NCBI GenBank assembly: GCA_031177795.1
Contig: JAPSKG010000023.1
Span: 1-16,247 of the forward strand
Length of the DNA stretch: 16,247 nt
Source of the DNA: Domibacillus sp.
GTDB taxonomy: Bacteria; Bacillota; Bacilli; Bacillales; Domibacillaceae
Reading direction: 5' to 3'
Shown here: positions 1-7,065 of the stretch, piece after piece
Layout of the letters: each line of letters starts with the position of its first letter
How positions within the stretch are numbered: position 1 is the stretch's first letter
Notes under the pieces: model-generated
Database searches by the model: none
What the model saw: the letters and a program-made list of their open reading frames with translations, nothing else
What the model was told of the DNA's origin: nothing
Position numbers and translations under genes: made by a program

Positions 1-203
1 GGCTTGGTAAAGCTTGGCCATCCACAGCCTGCATCGTACTTGTCTTTTGATGAAAAAAGCGGCTTTCCCGAAATAATATCCACGTAAATGCCTTCTGCAA
101 ATTCATTCCAAAATTCATTATGAAACGGCGGCTCCGTCCCGTTTTGCTGTGTGACGTTGTATTGCATAGGTGTTAGCTTTTGTTTTAGTTCTTCTTTATT
201 CAT
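1..203 (-). CDS. msrB: Peptide-methionine (R)-S-oxide reductase MsrB, N-terminal part (cut by window edge)
   Basis: Reduces the R epimer of methionine sulfoxide in proteins. Translating the minus strand from the ATG at 203 gives 67 residues without a stop, running off the window. They contain the MsrB N-terminal pattern: an LTPMQYNVTQ stretch, a Gly-Thr-Glu-Pro-Pro-Phe segment, GIYVDIISGKPLFSS, then YDAGCGWPSF, which carries one zinc-ligand Cys and the WPSF signature. The catalytic Cys lies beyond the window. The start ATG overlaps the msrA stop in an ATGA (200-203), so msrB is probably translationally coupled to msrA. Identity is clear from motifs; the C-terminal half is not visible. Confidence 0.93.
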   Translation of the reverse strand, partial: MNKEELKQKLTPMQYNVTQQNGTEPPFHNEFWNEFAEGIYVDIISGKPLFSSKDKYDAGCGWPSFTK

Positions 204-724
204 TTAACGTCCCTCCAGTGTGATTGAATAAAAGCAGCCCGTCCCGAACCAGTCTGATAAGCATTATAATGCGCAGGATTTTTTTTGTAGTAGTCCTGGT
301 GGTACGTTTCAGCCGGATAAAAGGGCTCAGCCGGCAAAATAGGAACAGCAATCGGCTTTTTAAACCGTCCGCTTTCCGCCAGTTCTTTTTTGGATTGCTC
401 GGCAAGCTCTTTTTGTTTGCCAGACGTATAAAAAATAGCCGGCATATAAGATCTGCCACGGTCATAAAACTGGCCGCCTGCATCAGTGGGATCTATTTGC
501 ATCCAAAAAACAGCAAGTAATTTTTCATATGAAAACACATCCGGGTTAAATGTAATTTCCACTGCTTCAATATGCCCGGTTGTTCCAGAACAAACTTCTT
601 CATAAGTTGGATTTTCCGTGTAGCCACCCGTGTAGCCCGAAGTAACTGATTCAATTCCAGGCTGTTCATGAAATGGTTTCACCATGCACCAAAAACAGCC
701 ACCTGCAAAAATTGCTTTTTCCAT
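200..724 (-). CDS. msrA: Peptide-methionine (S)-S-oxide reductase MsrA
   Basis: Reduces the S epimer of methionine sulfoxide, free or in protein, using thioredoxin-type reductants in the cytoplasm. The 174-residue product has the family's usual length. It starts with the catalytic GGCFWC motif (nucleophile Cys10) and contains the conserved SGYTGG block and a YHQDYYKKNP segment near the C-terminus. The ATG at 724 has an AGGAGGC ribosome site that begins inside the ypmS stop codon (TAG, 736-738), so the two genes are almost contiguous. It lies third in the ypmR-ypmS-msrA-msrB run. B. subtilis has the two reductases at the same locus, in my recollection with msrB before msrA; here msrA comes first. 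Confidence 0.96.
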   Translation of the reverse strand: MEKAIFAGGCFWCMVKPFHEQPGIESVTSGYTGGYTENPTYEEVCSGTTGHIEAVEITFNPDVFSYEKLLAVFWMQIDPTDAGGQFYDRGRSYMPAIFYTSGKQKELAEQSKKELAESGRFKKPIAVPILPAEPFYPAETYHQDYYKKNPAHYNAYQTGSGRAAFIQSHWRDVK

Positions 725-735
725 TTTTCCGCCTC

Positions 736-1314
736 CTATTCAATAGCTTCCTCAGGAAGAAGCACAGCAAATTGAATTTCATCTTTTATTAAATCAAACG
801 CTTCAGCTTTTAAACGCATTCCATTATCAAGCTGGATATCTGCAAGACTTACATAAATGCGTTCTTCCTCCGGTACAACATGCACCCACTCCGGAAAAGA
901 ATACGCATTATCTGCTGTTTTGAGGACGTAAGAAGCCGGAATATCAAGAAGGCCAACACGCAGACCTTTTTGCCGAAGAACAATATTGCCGTTTTCAAGC
1001 GCTTCTGGCTCAAATGTCATGTAGTAATCAATATCTGTACCAAACACCGGGAATGATCCGTATAATTCCACTTTATCACTTATATATACGTCATAGTCAA
1101 TTGGTGCACTGTCTGCTTCTTTTTCCAAATAATAAGACACAAGCTGGTTTAATTCTTTTTTTGATGAAGTAATTTGAAAAGCGGTTTCGCCTTTTGCTTC
1201 TGCCAGAGCCGGTTTTTCTGCACCCGAGGGCATTAAAACCATAAAAAACACAACCCCGGCTGCTACAACTATGCCAAATAATAAAAGGAAAAAAGCTGCT
1301 TTCCATTTTGTCAA
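736..1314 (-). CDS. ypmS: YpmS-family membrane-anchored protein (DUF2140-like)
   Basis: Function unknown. The 192-residue product starts with a short basic segment (MTKWK) and one hydrophobic helix at about residues 6-28, which would anchor it with the rest outside the cell. The remaining soluble part has the YpmS look: FQITSSKKELNQLVSYYL, a YDVYISDKVELYGSF segment and alternating strand-like stretches. The start is TTG at 1314; its last two bases are the first two of the ypmR stop TGA (1311-1313), and a GAGGG ribosome site lies about 8 bases upstream. An ATG just inside is out of frame. Its constant position after ypmR suggests a shared envelope role, which is inference. Confidence 0.85.
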   Translation of the reverse strand: MTKWKAAFFLLLFGIVVAAGVVFFMVLMPSGAEKPALAEAKGETAFQITSSKKELNQLVSYYLEKEADSAPIDYDVYISDKVELYGSFPVFGTDIDYYMTFEPEALENGNIVLRQKGLRVGLLDIPASYVLKTADNAYSFPEWVHVVPEEERIYVSLADIQLDNGMRLKAEAFDLIKDEIQFAVLLPEEAIE

Positions 1315-2099
1315 TTCGATCCCTCATTTTCCCATATTATTTTATTGTTTGTTAACTGCTCAAGCGTTTCTCCCTTAATCGTGCTGAAAATTCGTTTGGC
1401 CATTTGTTCATAACCCAGATTGTTGGGGTGAAACTGGTCTTCATAAAACAAATTGTCGCTTCCTTCTCCAAACGTTGATTCAATGTTGACAAAAACAGCC
1501 CTGTCAAAGGAAGAAACCACTTCTTCCGCCCGCTTATTCCAGGCACGGACAATTTCTTCATCATCATCCGTATCAATAAACACACGGCCAAAAGGGTTGT
1601 AAAGACCGACCAGGACAATGCCTGCATCTTCATTTATGCTACGAATCGAAGTCATTACTTGATGAATTCGCTCTGTGTAATTTTTTTCTTCGGCTTGAAA
1701 GTTTTCAATTGTTAAATCGGACCAATTTTCTTTGATTACTTTCACTACATCATTACCGCCAATTGTGACAATAACAAAATCCGCTTTTCTAACAGCTGTT
1801 TGAATGCTTTCTGTTTCCAAACGCTTTAACAGCTGATCCGTACGATTTCCTTTTTTTCCGTAATTTACAAACGATGCTTCATCCACTTCACGCAAGGATT
1901 CAAGCTGCTTTTCCAAATATGGCACATAGCCACCAGATCCAGTAATGTCACCGATTCCTTCCGTTAACGAGTCCCCAATTGAAACAATTGTTACATCTTG
2001 CGGCACATTGGGCACAGCCGCTTCTTCCAATTTTTCAGTTCCATTTGCACACCCCGTCAGAAACGCGGCCAGGATAGTTCCTGCCACCACTCGTTTCAA
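1311..2099 (-). CDS. ypmR: YpmR-like SGNH/GDSL-family lipoprotein hydrolase
   Basis: A predicted secreted, lipid-anchored esterase or lipase-like hydrolase; the substrate is unknown. The SGNH catalytic blocks are visible: GDSLTEG (nucleophile Ser), a later Gly, GGNDV (Asn oxyanion residue) and DQFHPNNLGY (Asp and His). I choose the TTG at 2099 because it gives a textbook lipoprotein signal, MKRVVAGTILAAFLTGC, with lipobox L-T-G-C and lipidated Cys17, and has a GAGGTGA ribosome site 5-6 bases upstream. The ATG at 2120 and the longer frame reaching 2174 lack a ribosome site and would put non-signal residues before the helix. This is the first gene of the ypmRS-msrAB operon; an extended -10 sequence lies at 2181-2189. 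Confidence 0.9.
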   Translation of the reverse strand: MKRVVAGTILAAFLTGCANGTEKLEEAAVPNVPQDVTIVSIGDSLTEGIGDITGSGGYVPYLEKQLESLREVDEASFVNYGKKGNRTDQLLKRLETESIQTAVRKADFVIVTIGGNDVVKVIKENWSDLTIENFQAEEKNYTERIHQVMTSIRSINEDAGIVLVGLYNPFGRVFIDTDDDEEIVRAWNKRAEEVVSSFDRAVFVNIESTFGEGSDNLFYEDQFHPNNLGYEQMAKRIFSTIKGETLEQLTNNKIIWENEGSN

Positions 2100-2180
2100 T
2101 TCGGTCACCTCATTTTTCATTTCTATGAAAATCGTATCACGTTCAGGGCAGAGTTGAAAGTGATCTGTTTTCAATGAATG

Positions 2181-2189
2181 ATTATATCA
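2181..2189 (-). promoter_or_regulatory. Likely extended -10 promoter of the ypmR operon
   Basis: The minus strand reads TGATATAAT, that is TG-n-TATAAT, a perfect extended -10 element about 80 bases upstream of the chosen ypmR start. No good -35 hexamer is found at 16-18 bases, which is tolerated when the TG motif is present. A second TATAAT (about 2253-2258) with a poor -35 lies further upstream. Inferred from sequence only. Confidence 0.5.
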
Positions 2190-2319
2190 CGTTTTACAGT
2201 CATTCTCCCATTCGAAAAGAGTTTCCCTGTTTTAAAGAAAATGGCTGGCTTTTCATTATAAGCGGTTTTTTTATCTTATGACCACACTAGAGAAATTCTG
2301 ACCAAAAAATCATCTAATA

Positions 2320-2795
2320 TTACCATCTGATCATTGATTTAATTGCTCCTTTTTCTGTCTGGTCCATAATGTCGACGGCGCCCGGTCCAGCATGAGCTGC
2401 AATAACAGGAGCTGTCACACAAATATCAATATCCTTATATCCTGTTGCTTCAATTACTCTTTGTTTTAGTTTTTCTGAAAATGATGCACTTTTTTTCCTG
2501 CATGAACAATTGAAAACCGGACAAGCGTTTTTCCTTTAAGCTCTTCTTCAATTTGAGTAACAAAAAACTGAATTACTTTTGAGTGAGAACGCACTTTTGA
2601 AACGGGAGAAAGCTCGCCAATGTCCAGGTTAGCAATAGGCTTAATGTTTAACAATGAACCAATAAACCCTTGTGATTTGCCAATCCGCCTGCCTTTTATT
2701 AAATTGTCGAGAAGATCGACCATAATATACAGTTTTGTTTGTGCACGCACTTTTTCCAATTTTTCTATAATTTCTGCGGCTTGGCCTTTTTTCAT
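2320..2795 (-). pseudogene. DegV-family fatty-acid-binding protein, 5'-truncated and frameshifted remnant
   Basis: DegV proteins (about 280 residues) bind fatty acids, in some species for fatty acid kinase. Only the C-terminal half is present. The frame opening at 2795 has the DegV hallmarks AAEIIEKLEKVRAQTKLYIM, LIKGRRIGKSQGFIGSLLNI, KPI and FSIVHAGKK, then stops at 2466. The ending continues in another frame as KLKQRVIEATGYKDIDI, then APVIAAHAGPGAVDIM, to a stop at 2320. Adding one A to the seven-A run (2490-2496) restores HAGKKSASFSEKLKQRV, so a one-base deletion is the likely lesion. Upstream of 2795 there is an in-frame stop and no DegV N-terminal half in any frame, so the ligand-binding N-lobe is lost and this is a decaying gene rather than a simple sequencing error. 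The last residues also diverge from the family. Confidence 0.82.
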
Positions 2796-2885
2796 TTTAT
2801 TTTATGAAAGGTTTTTCATAAAACTTTTATCTCGCTGGAAAATTAACATTTTTAAATCGGCAACAAAGCAATTGCATCACTTAAT

Positions 2886-2913
2886 AAAAGCCCGGATTAA
2901 AGCGGGCTTTTTT
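2886..2913. terminator. Bidirectional rho-independent terminator
   Basis: AAAAGCCCG (2886-2894) and CGGGCTTTT (2903-2911) form a 9-bp stem with an 8-nt loop. It lies about 80 bases past the amidase stop and probably ends that minus-strand transcript, although the T tract is longer on the plus strand (2908-2913) than on the minus strand (four T). The flank 2796-2995 otherwise shows no recognisable gene. Confidence 0.6.
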
Positions 2914-2995
2914 CTTTCTTTTTTTTAAAATTAAAACCAATTTTTCTTTTTCTTGACCCATTTAAATATATCAAAAAAACTTTCGCTGTTTTTTG

Positions 2996-3806
2996 CTAGT
3001 TTTCTTCATTTCGTGTTTTTGGATTCATACCTAATTTTTCGGCAATAATTTTTTGGGCTTTTTCTGCTGCTTCTTTTGTATGAAAGACCCCGGTCCATGC
3101 ACGTTTATTTTTGTGAAAAGTTTTAAAGCCAAGTTCTGCTATTTTTTTTCGCAGCATCTTCTGCTTTTTCTTCTGTTTCAAATGTGCCGGTGTATATTCG
3201 GAATAAGCCAGGGGTTTGTGTTTTAGAAGGCTGTACAGAGGCAGGCAAGGTTTTCTTTTTCAGACTGGCTCCTTTTGCAATTCCTTCCGCGTGTGCTTTC
3301 GCCAGCCCGTCTAGAAATTCAGGTTTTTTCAAAAGAGCTGCTTCATGCGGGTTGCTGACAAAAAGGTTTTCTGTTAGTACAGCTGGCATGTTTGTTTCGC
3401 GGAGCACAGCTAAATTTTTTTGTTTTATTCCTCTGTCCTTTATTCCATATGGTTTTAAAAAAGAAAAAATTTGGTTATGCACTGCTTGTTGAAACGCGGA
3501 GGTTTCTTTTCCTGCACCCGGCTGGCAAAACGTCTCAAAGCCATTTGAACTCACTTTAAAGCTATTAAGGTGAATGGAAACAAAGTAATCGGCTTTGTCT
3601 TGATTCGCTATTTTCGCCCGCACGGATAATTCATGAAAAACATCTGCTGACCGGGTAAGCGTTGCTTGAACATTTTCATAATGACGATTTAAGTAATCGG
3701 CAGTTTTTTTTGCGATGACAAGAACAACATCTTTTTCCTGCAAGCCGTTTGCAACAGCACCAGGATCTTTTCCTCCATGGCCAGGATCAATTTTAATTTT
3801 AATCAA
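2996..3806 (-). pseudogene. CwlC-like N-acetylmuramoyl-L-alanine amidase with C-terminal SPOR domain, one-base frameshift
   Basis: A zinc amidase (Amidase_3) that cleaves the MurNAc-L-Ala bond of peptidoglycan; the arrangement resembles B. subtilis CwlC, used in mother-cell lysis. Frame 1 (3806-3123, 227 aa) has the zinc and catalytic sites: DPGHGGKDPGA, the Glu of GLQEKD, SIHLNS and LTENLFVSNP. It then enters a SPOR domain (LFRIYTGTFETEEKAEDAAKK) and stops early. The rest of that domain (IAELGFKTF, then AWTGVFHTKEAAEKAQKII) lies in another frame ending at 2996. Removing one A from the eight-A run (3142-3149) joins the two into about 269 residues. The start is TTG at 3806, with AAGGAGGG 7-8 bases upstream. 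The catalytic domain is intact, so a truncated active enzyme without full SPOR binding is possible; slippage or a read error are alternatives. Confidence 0.8.
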
Positions 3807-3822
3807 GCATTATCCCTCCTTT

Positions 3823-3841
3823 CTTAAAAGCGCTTTTTAAG
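3823..3841. repeat. Near-perfect palindrome upstream of the amidase ribosome site
   Basis: CTTAAAAGCGCTTTTTAAG is a palindrome apart from one extra T. It ends about 4-5 bases before the amidase ribosome site. As DNA it could be an operator; as RNA it would make an AU-rich hairpin next to the ribosome site. No function can be assigned. The rest of 3807-3928 shows no gene. Confidence 0.4.
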
Positions 3842-3928
3842 CACTTCTTTAGTCATAACTATATTATTCCATTAAGCTATCAGCGAAACGGCAGCAGCCG
3901 TAACTCTTAAATTAAAACTTTTAAACAA

Positions 3929-3957
3929 TAAAAAAAAGAAACCTGATGTCAGGTTTC
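3929..3957 (-). terminator. Rho-independent terminator of the ABC importer operon
   Basis: GAAACCTGATGTCAGGTTTC (3938-3957) is an inverted repeat with a stem of 8-9 bp, followed on the minus strand by eight T (3930-3937 on the plus strand are A). It lies about 30 bases past the ATPase stop. Confidence 0.88.
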
Positions 3958-3988
3958 TAGATTCGCAGTACCGAAAAGAAAACGTTTT

Positions 3989-4783
3989 TTACGATAAAAG
4001 CGCCCGGTCGCTTAAGCCGCCTCCACCTTTAATTTTCTGAAATTCTGCCAGAAGCTTTTCTACAGTCAACTCTTGTTTTTCTTCTTCATTGGCAGAAAAA
4101 ATAATTCGGCCTTTGTCCATCATAATCAAACGATTGCCAAGATCAAGCGCCTGCTGCATGTTGTGTGTCACCATCAGAGTGGTCAGGCCAAGATTCGCAA
4201 CAATTTCTTTTGTTAAATTTGTAATTAATTCAGCACGTGCCGGGTCAAGCGCCGCTGTATGCTCATCAAGCAGCAATATTTTAGGATCAGTGAACGTCGC
4301 CATTAAAAGAGACAGCGCCTGCCGTTCGCCGCCAGACAAAAGGCCGACTTTTGCTTGCAGGCGGTTTTCCAGGCCAAGATGCAGCATTTCCAATTTTTCG
4401 CGGTAAAAGTCACGCCGCTTTTTTGTTACGCCAAATGATAGTGTCCGTTTTTTTGTCCGGTTATAAGCTAGCGCCAGGTTTTCTTCAATGGTCATTGTCG
4501 GCGCTGTTCCCGCCATTGGGTCCTGAAACACCCGCCCAATTTTGGCCGCGCGTTTATGTTCCGGTAAAGAGGTCATATTAGTGCCGTCGATTGTGACAGT
4601 GCCCATGTCGGGAGTGAGTTTGCCGGAAATAACGTTCATAAGAGTCGACTTTCCAGCACCATTTGAGCCAATCACTGTAACAAAGTCACCCGGCTTCATT
4701 GATAAATTCAGTTTGTTTAACGCTATTTTTTCATCCGGCGTTCCTTCGTAAAACACTTTAAAAATTTGATTCATTTCAAGCAA
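3989..4783 (-). CDS. ABC importer ATP-binding protein (TrpXYZ-type amino-acid importer)
   Basis: The ATPase that drives import through the permease encoded just upstream; it acts at the inner face of the membrane. The 264-residue protein has Walker A GSNGAGKST, a Q-loop (VFQDP), signature LSGGERQ, Walker B with D-loop (ILLLDEHTAALD) and H-loop (MVTHN). The variant Asp-Glu-His after Walker B is typical of this subgroup paired with PF04392 binding proteins. The start is TTG at 4783, 8 bases after GGAGG and overlapping the permease stop (4776-4778); the next ATG is 9 bases further in and badly placed relative to the ribosome site. Tryptophan is the known substrate of streptococcal homologues; substrate here is inferred. 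Confidence 0.9.
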   Translation of the reverse strand: MLEMNQIFKVFYEGTPDEKIALNKLNLSMKPGDFVTVIGSNGAGKSTLMNVISGKLTPDMGTVTIDGTNMTSLPEHKRAAKIGRVFQDPMAGTAPTMTIEENLALAYNRTKKRTLSFGVTKKRRDFYREKLEMLHLGLENRLQAKVGLLSGGERQALSLLMATFTDPKILLLDEHTAALDPARAELITNLTKEIVANLGLTTLMVTHNMQQALDLGNRLIMMDKGRIIFSANEEEKQELTVEKLLAEFQKIKGGGGLSDRALLS

Positions 4784-5693
4784 CAGGATCGCCTCCTAAC
4801 TGCTGCAATCGCTTTTTCTTCCGTGCTGCTGCTTTTTGTTTATCCAAAACTTTTGGCAAAATAAGCGCAATAATAACAATAATAGCTGTAATAAGCTTCA
4901 TATCACCTGTATCCAGAAACTCAATACGAAGCGCTAAAGTGACAATGATACGGTATAAAACAGCACCCACCAAAACAGCCAGTGTGGCACGGGCGATAGA
5001 CGAATCGCCAATGACTGCTTCACCGATAATAACGGATGCAAGCCCGATAACAATCATCCCAATCCCCATGCCTACATCATTAAAGCCGTTGTATTGGGCC
5101 ACTAATGCGCCGGAAAATGCCACTAGCGCGTTTGAAAGGCCAAGACCAAGCACTTTCATCCAGCCTGTATTTGCTGAAAAACTGCGAACCATGCCTTCGT
5201 TGTCGCCAACAGCACGTAAGCTCAGGCCCACTTCTGTTTTTAAAAATAAATCCGTAATCCATTTAATAATCAGGGCTAAAACAAGCATAAACAACAAAAT
5301 ACCCCAATCTGATGCAAACCAGGCTTCGATTTTTGTTAATACAGTTTCTTCCGCTAAAAGTGGCACATTCGGCTTGCCCATAATACGCAAGTTAATGGAG
5401 TAAAGGGCAATCATCATTAAAATACCGGATAAAAGCGGGTTAATACCGCCTTTTGTGTGCAAAACACCTGTTGCACACCCTGCTAAAAATCCGGCAAAAA
5501 GAGCAGCAAATGTAGCCAAAAATGGGTTTGTTCCATTAACAATCAAAATAGACGCTACTGCTCCGCCGGTCACAAAACTTCCGTCTACAGTTAAATCGGG
5601 AAAGTCAAGCACTCGAAATGACAAATACACACCGAGTGCCATAATTGCGTATATAACGCCAGACTCTACAGCGCCAAACATCGCTGTCATCAT
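4776..5693 (-). CDS. ABC importer permease (BPD_transp_2-like, TrpXYZ-type)
   Basis: Membrane subunit of the importer. The 305 residues contain about eight or nine hydrophobic segments and end in a lysine/arginine-rich tail (KQKAAARKKKRLQ), which favours a cytoplasmic C-terminus. The YLSFRVLDFPDLTVDGSF stretch and the LRAVGDNEGMVRSF coupling-loop region are typical of the permease family that partners PF04392 binding proteins. The ATG at 5693 follows AGGAGGATTTTTTT, and a second ATG comes directly after. The stop overlaps the ATPase start. Identity as a permease is secure from hydrophobicity and context; the substrate (tryptophan or another amino acid) is inferred from homologous systems. Confidence 0.9.
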   Translation of the reverse strand: MMTAMFGAVESGVIYAIMALGVYLSFRVLDFPDLTVDGSFVTGGAVASILIVNGTNPFLATFAALFAGFLAGCATGVLHTKGGINPLLSGILMMIALYSINLRIMGKPNVPLLAEETVLTKIEAWFASDWGILLFMLVLALIIKWITDLFLKTEVGLSLRAVGDNEGMVRSFSANTGWMKVLGLGLSNALVAFSGALVAQYNGFNDVGMGIGMIVIGLASVIIGEAVIGDSSIARATLAVLVGAVLYRIIVTLALRIEFLDTGDMKLITAIIVIIALILPKVLDKQKAAARKKKRLQQLGGDPVA

Positions 5694-5715
5694 AAAAAAA
5701 TCCTCCTATATGCAT

Positions 5716-5739
5716 GAAAAGAGCGCCTGATAAAGGCGC
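5716..5739 (-). terminator. Intercistronic hairpin with short T tract (attenuator-like)
   Basis: In the 57-base gap between the binding-protein stop and the permease start, GCGCC (5723-5727) pairs with GGCGC (5735-5739) around a 7-nt loop; on the minus strand it is followed by TCTTTT. Such partial terminators often keep binding-protein mRNA more abundant than permease mRNA. That role here is inference. Confidence 0.55.
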
Positions 5740-5750
5740 ACTGTCCATTT

Positions 5751-6749
5751 TTATTTTAAAAGCTCTGCATCCTGCTTCCATTCTTCTTTAATCTCAATAT
5801 TCATTTCTTTGGCTGCTTTTTCGTTAATCACAAGTTTTAATTCTTGCGGTGGAAGCACTGGCAGTTCGCCTGCTTTTGCTTCCCCTTTTAAAATTTTCGC
5901 AGCCATTTTCCCTGCTTCTTTCCCAATATCTTCGTAGTTAAAACCATAGGCTGCAAAGCCGCCGCGTGCAACCGAGTCTTTTTCCCCCACAAATAAAGGC
6001 AAATCTTCATCGTTAGCCACTTGAATCACGGACTCAAGGGCTGAAACAACAGTGTTGTCTGTGAAAATATAAAACATATCTGCTTTACCGATTAATGACT
6101 CTGCTGCCTGCTTTACTTCAGATGATGCAGAAACAGTTACGGGCACCATTTTCAAACCATTTTCTTTTAAAATAGCTTCTACCTGCTCTGCCTGTGCCAC
6201 AGAGTTTTGTTCGCCCGAATTGTAAATAACGCCTACATTTTTTCCTTCAAACTCTTTGGCCATAAATTTAACAGTGTTTGAAATCGCATCTGGATGCAAA
6301 TCAATTGTACCCGTTACATTACCTCCCGGCGCTTCTGTATCTTTTACAAGCCCCGCAGCAACCGGATCTGTCACCGACGTAAATACAATTGGAATCTCTT
6401 TTGTAGCGTTTAAAGCTGCTGTTGCGCTCGGTGTTGAATTGGCAAAAATCAAATCTACGTTATCTGCCACAAAGTTATTGGCAATTGTTTGATTGTTATT
6501 TTGGTCTCCCTGCGCAATTTGTTCATCGAATTCAGCTGAAACACCTGCTTCTTCAAGCCCTTTTTTAAAACCTTTATATGCATTGTCAAGCGATGGGTGT
6601 TCCACAATTTGCGTTACGCCAATTTTAAACGTTTCGCCGCCCTCCGAACCGCCTGACTTTGTTTCTGTTTTTTCTTCGCCGCCCCCGCAGGCCGCCAGCA
6701 TCATAGCTGCTGCTCCTGTCATCAACCAGCTTTTTTTCCAATTACCCAT
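5751..6749 (-). CDS. ABC importer substrate-binding lipoprotein (PF04392 family, TrpX-like)
   Basis: Extracytoplasmic solute receptor, first gene of the importer operon. The 332-residue product has a lipoprotein signal (MGNWKKSWLMTGAAAMMLAA, lipobox L-A-A-C, lipidated Cys21), a Gly/Glu/Lys-rich linker, then a periplasmic-binding fold: FKIGVTQIVEHPSLD, IANNFVADNVDLIFANSTPS, PIVFTSVTDPVAAGLV, NVTGTIDLHPDA and GVIYNSGEQNS. These match the ABC_sub_bind family that includes streptococcal tryptophan receptor TrpX. The ATG at 6749 is preceded by GAGGGGG. A good promoter lies at 6868-6896. No T-box or trp attenuator signature is visible in the leader, so tryptophan specificity rests only on family resemblance. 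Confidence 0.9.
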   Translation of the reverse strand: MGNWKKSWLMTGAAAMMLAACGGGEEKTETKSGGSEGGETFKIGVTQIVEHPSLDNAYKGFKKGLEEAGVSAEFDEQIAQGDQNNNQTIANNFVADNVDLIFANSTPSATAALNATKEIPIVFTSVTDPVAAGLVKDTEAPGGNVTGTIDLHPDAISNTVKFMAKEFEGKNVGVIYNSGEQNSVAQAEQVEAILKENGLKMVPVTVSASSEVKQAAESLIGKADMFYIFTDNTVVSALESVIQVANDEDLPLFVGEKDSVARGGFAAYGFNYEDIGKEAGKMAAKILKGEAKAGELPVLPPQELKLVINEKAAKEMNIEIKEEWKQDAELLK

Positions 6750-6867
6750 AATAAATACCCCCTCTGCTTTACTTAAACGCTTTTATGTAATAAAGTAAAA
6801 ACAAAAAAATTACAGCCTGCCCCTTTTGTTTTCATTTTACTTTAAATAAAAGTTAAAAGTTTTTTTT

Positions 6868-6896
6868 ATTATCGTCGAATAATAAGAGAAAATCAA
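6868..6896 (-). promoter_or_regulatory. Sigma-A-type promoter of the ABC importer operon
   Basis: On the minus strand TTGATT (6896-6891) and GATAAT (6873-6868) are separated by exactly 17 bases, about 120 bases upstream of the binding-protein start. The 5' leader would be about 110 nt and AT-rich. Within it, TTTACTT and AAGTAAA form a loose inverted repeat near 6766-6799; its meaning is unknown. The remainder of the 315-base gap between dfrA and the binding-protein gene holds the dfrA hairpin and no gene I can support. Confidence 0.6.
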
Positions 6897-7034
6897 GATT
6901 TTTTTAACGTCTGGTAATTCATTCCTTCACTTGTTTCAGCTGCGTTTCCCTACTTTTTTGTACCATTCCCGCCGTTTCTTTTCCATCTGCTTTTAGTCCC
7001 GGCATGATTGGCGATCACTGCAATTAACGTGATC

Positions 7035-7065
7035 ATCAAGCAGCCAAAAAAACGAGCTGCCTGAT
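7035..7065 (-). terminator. Hairpin directly after dfrA (possible terminator)
   Basis: On the minus strand ATCAGGCAGC pairs with GCTGCTTGAT (10 bp, one G-U) around an 11-nt loop that contains seven T. The stem begins at the dfrA stop codon. The long T run is inside the loop rather than after the stem, and the downstream T content is weak, so termination here is uncertain; it may instead protect the 3' end of the thyA-dfrA mRNA. Confidence 0.35.

Noticed and set aside
2996..3181. Separate 61-aa basic protein after the amidase
   Set aside because: It is the out-of-frame second half of the amidase SPOR domain; its first residues merely re-read the amidase frame and no ribosome site precedes it.
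6910..6990. T-box-like string (GGGAATGGTAC) upstream of the importer operon
   Set aside because: It lies upstream of the likely promoter, lacks the ACCGCG end and has no following terminator or antiterminator pair.
6900..7035. Short frames between dfrA and the binding-protein gene, e.g. a 28-codon ATG frame starting near 7034
   Set aside because: No ribosome site, no recognisable motif and overlap with the dfrA hairpin; not supportable as genes.
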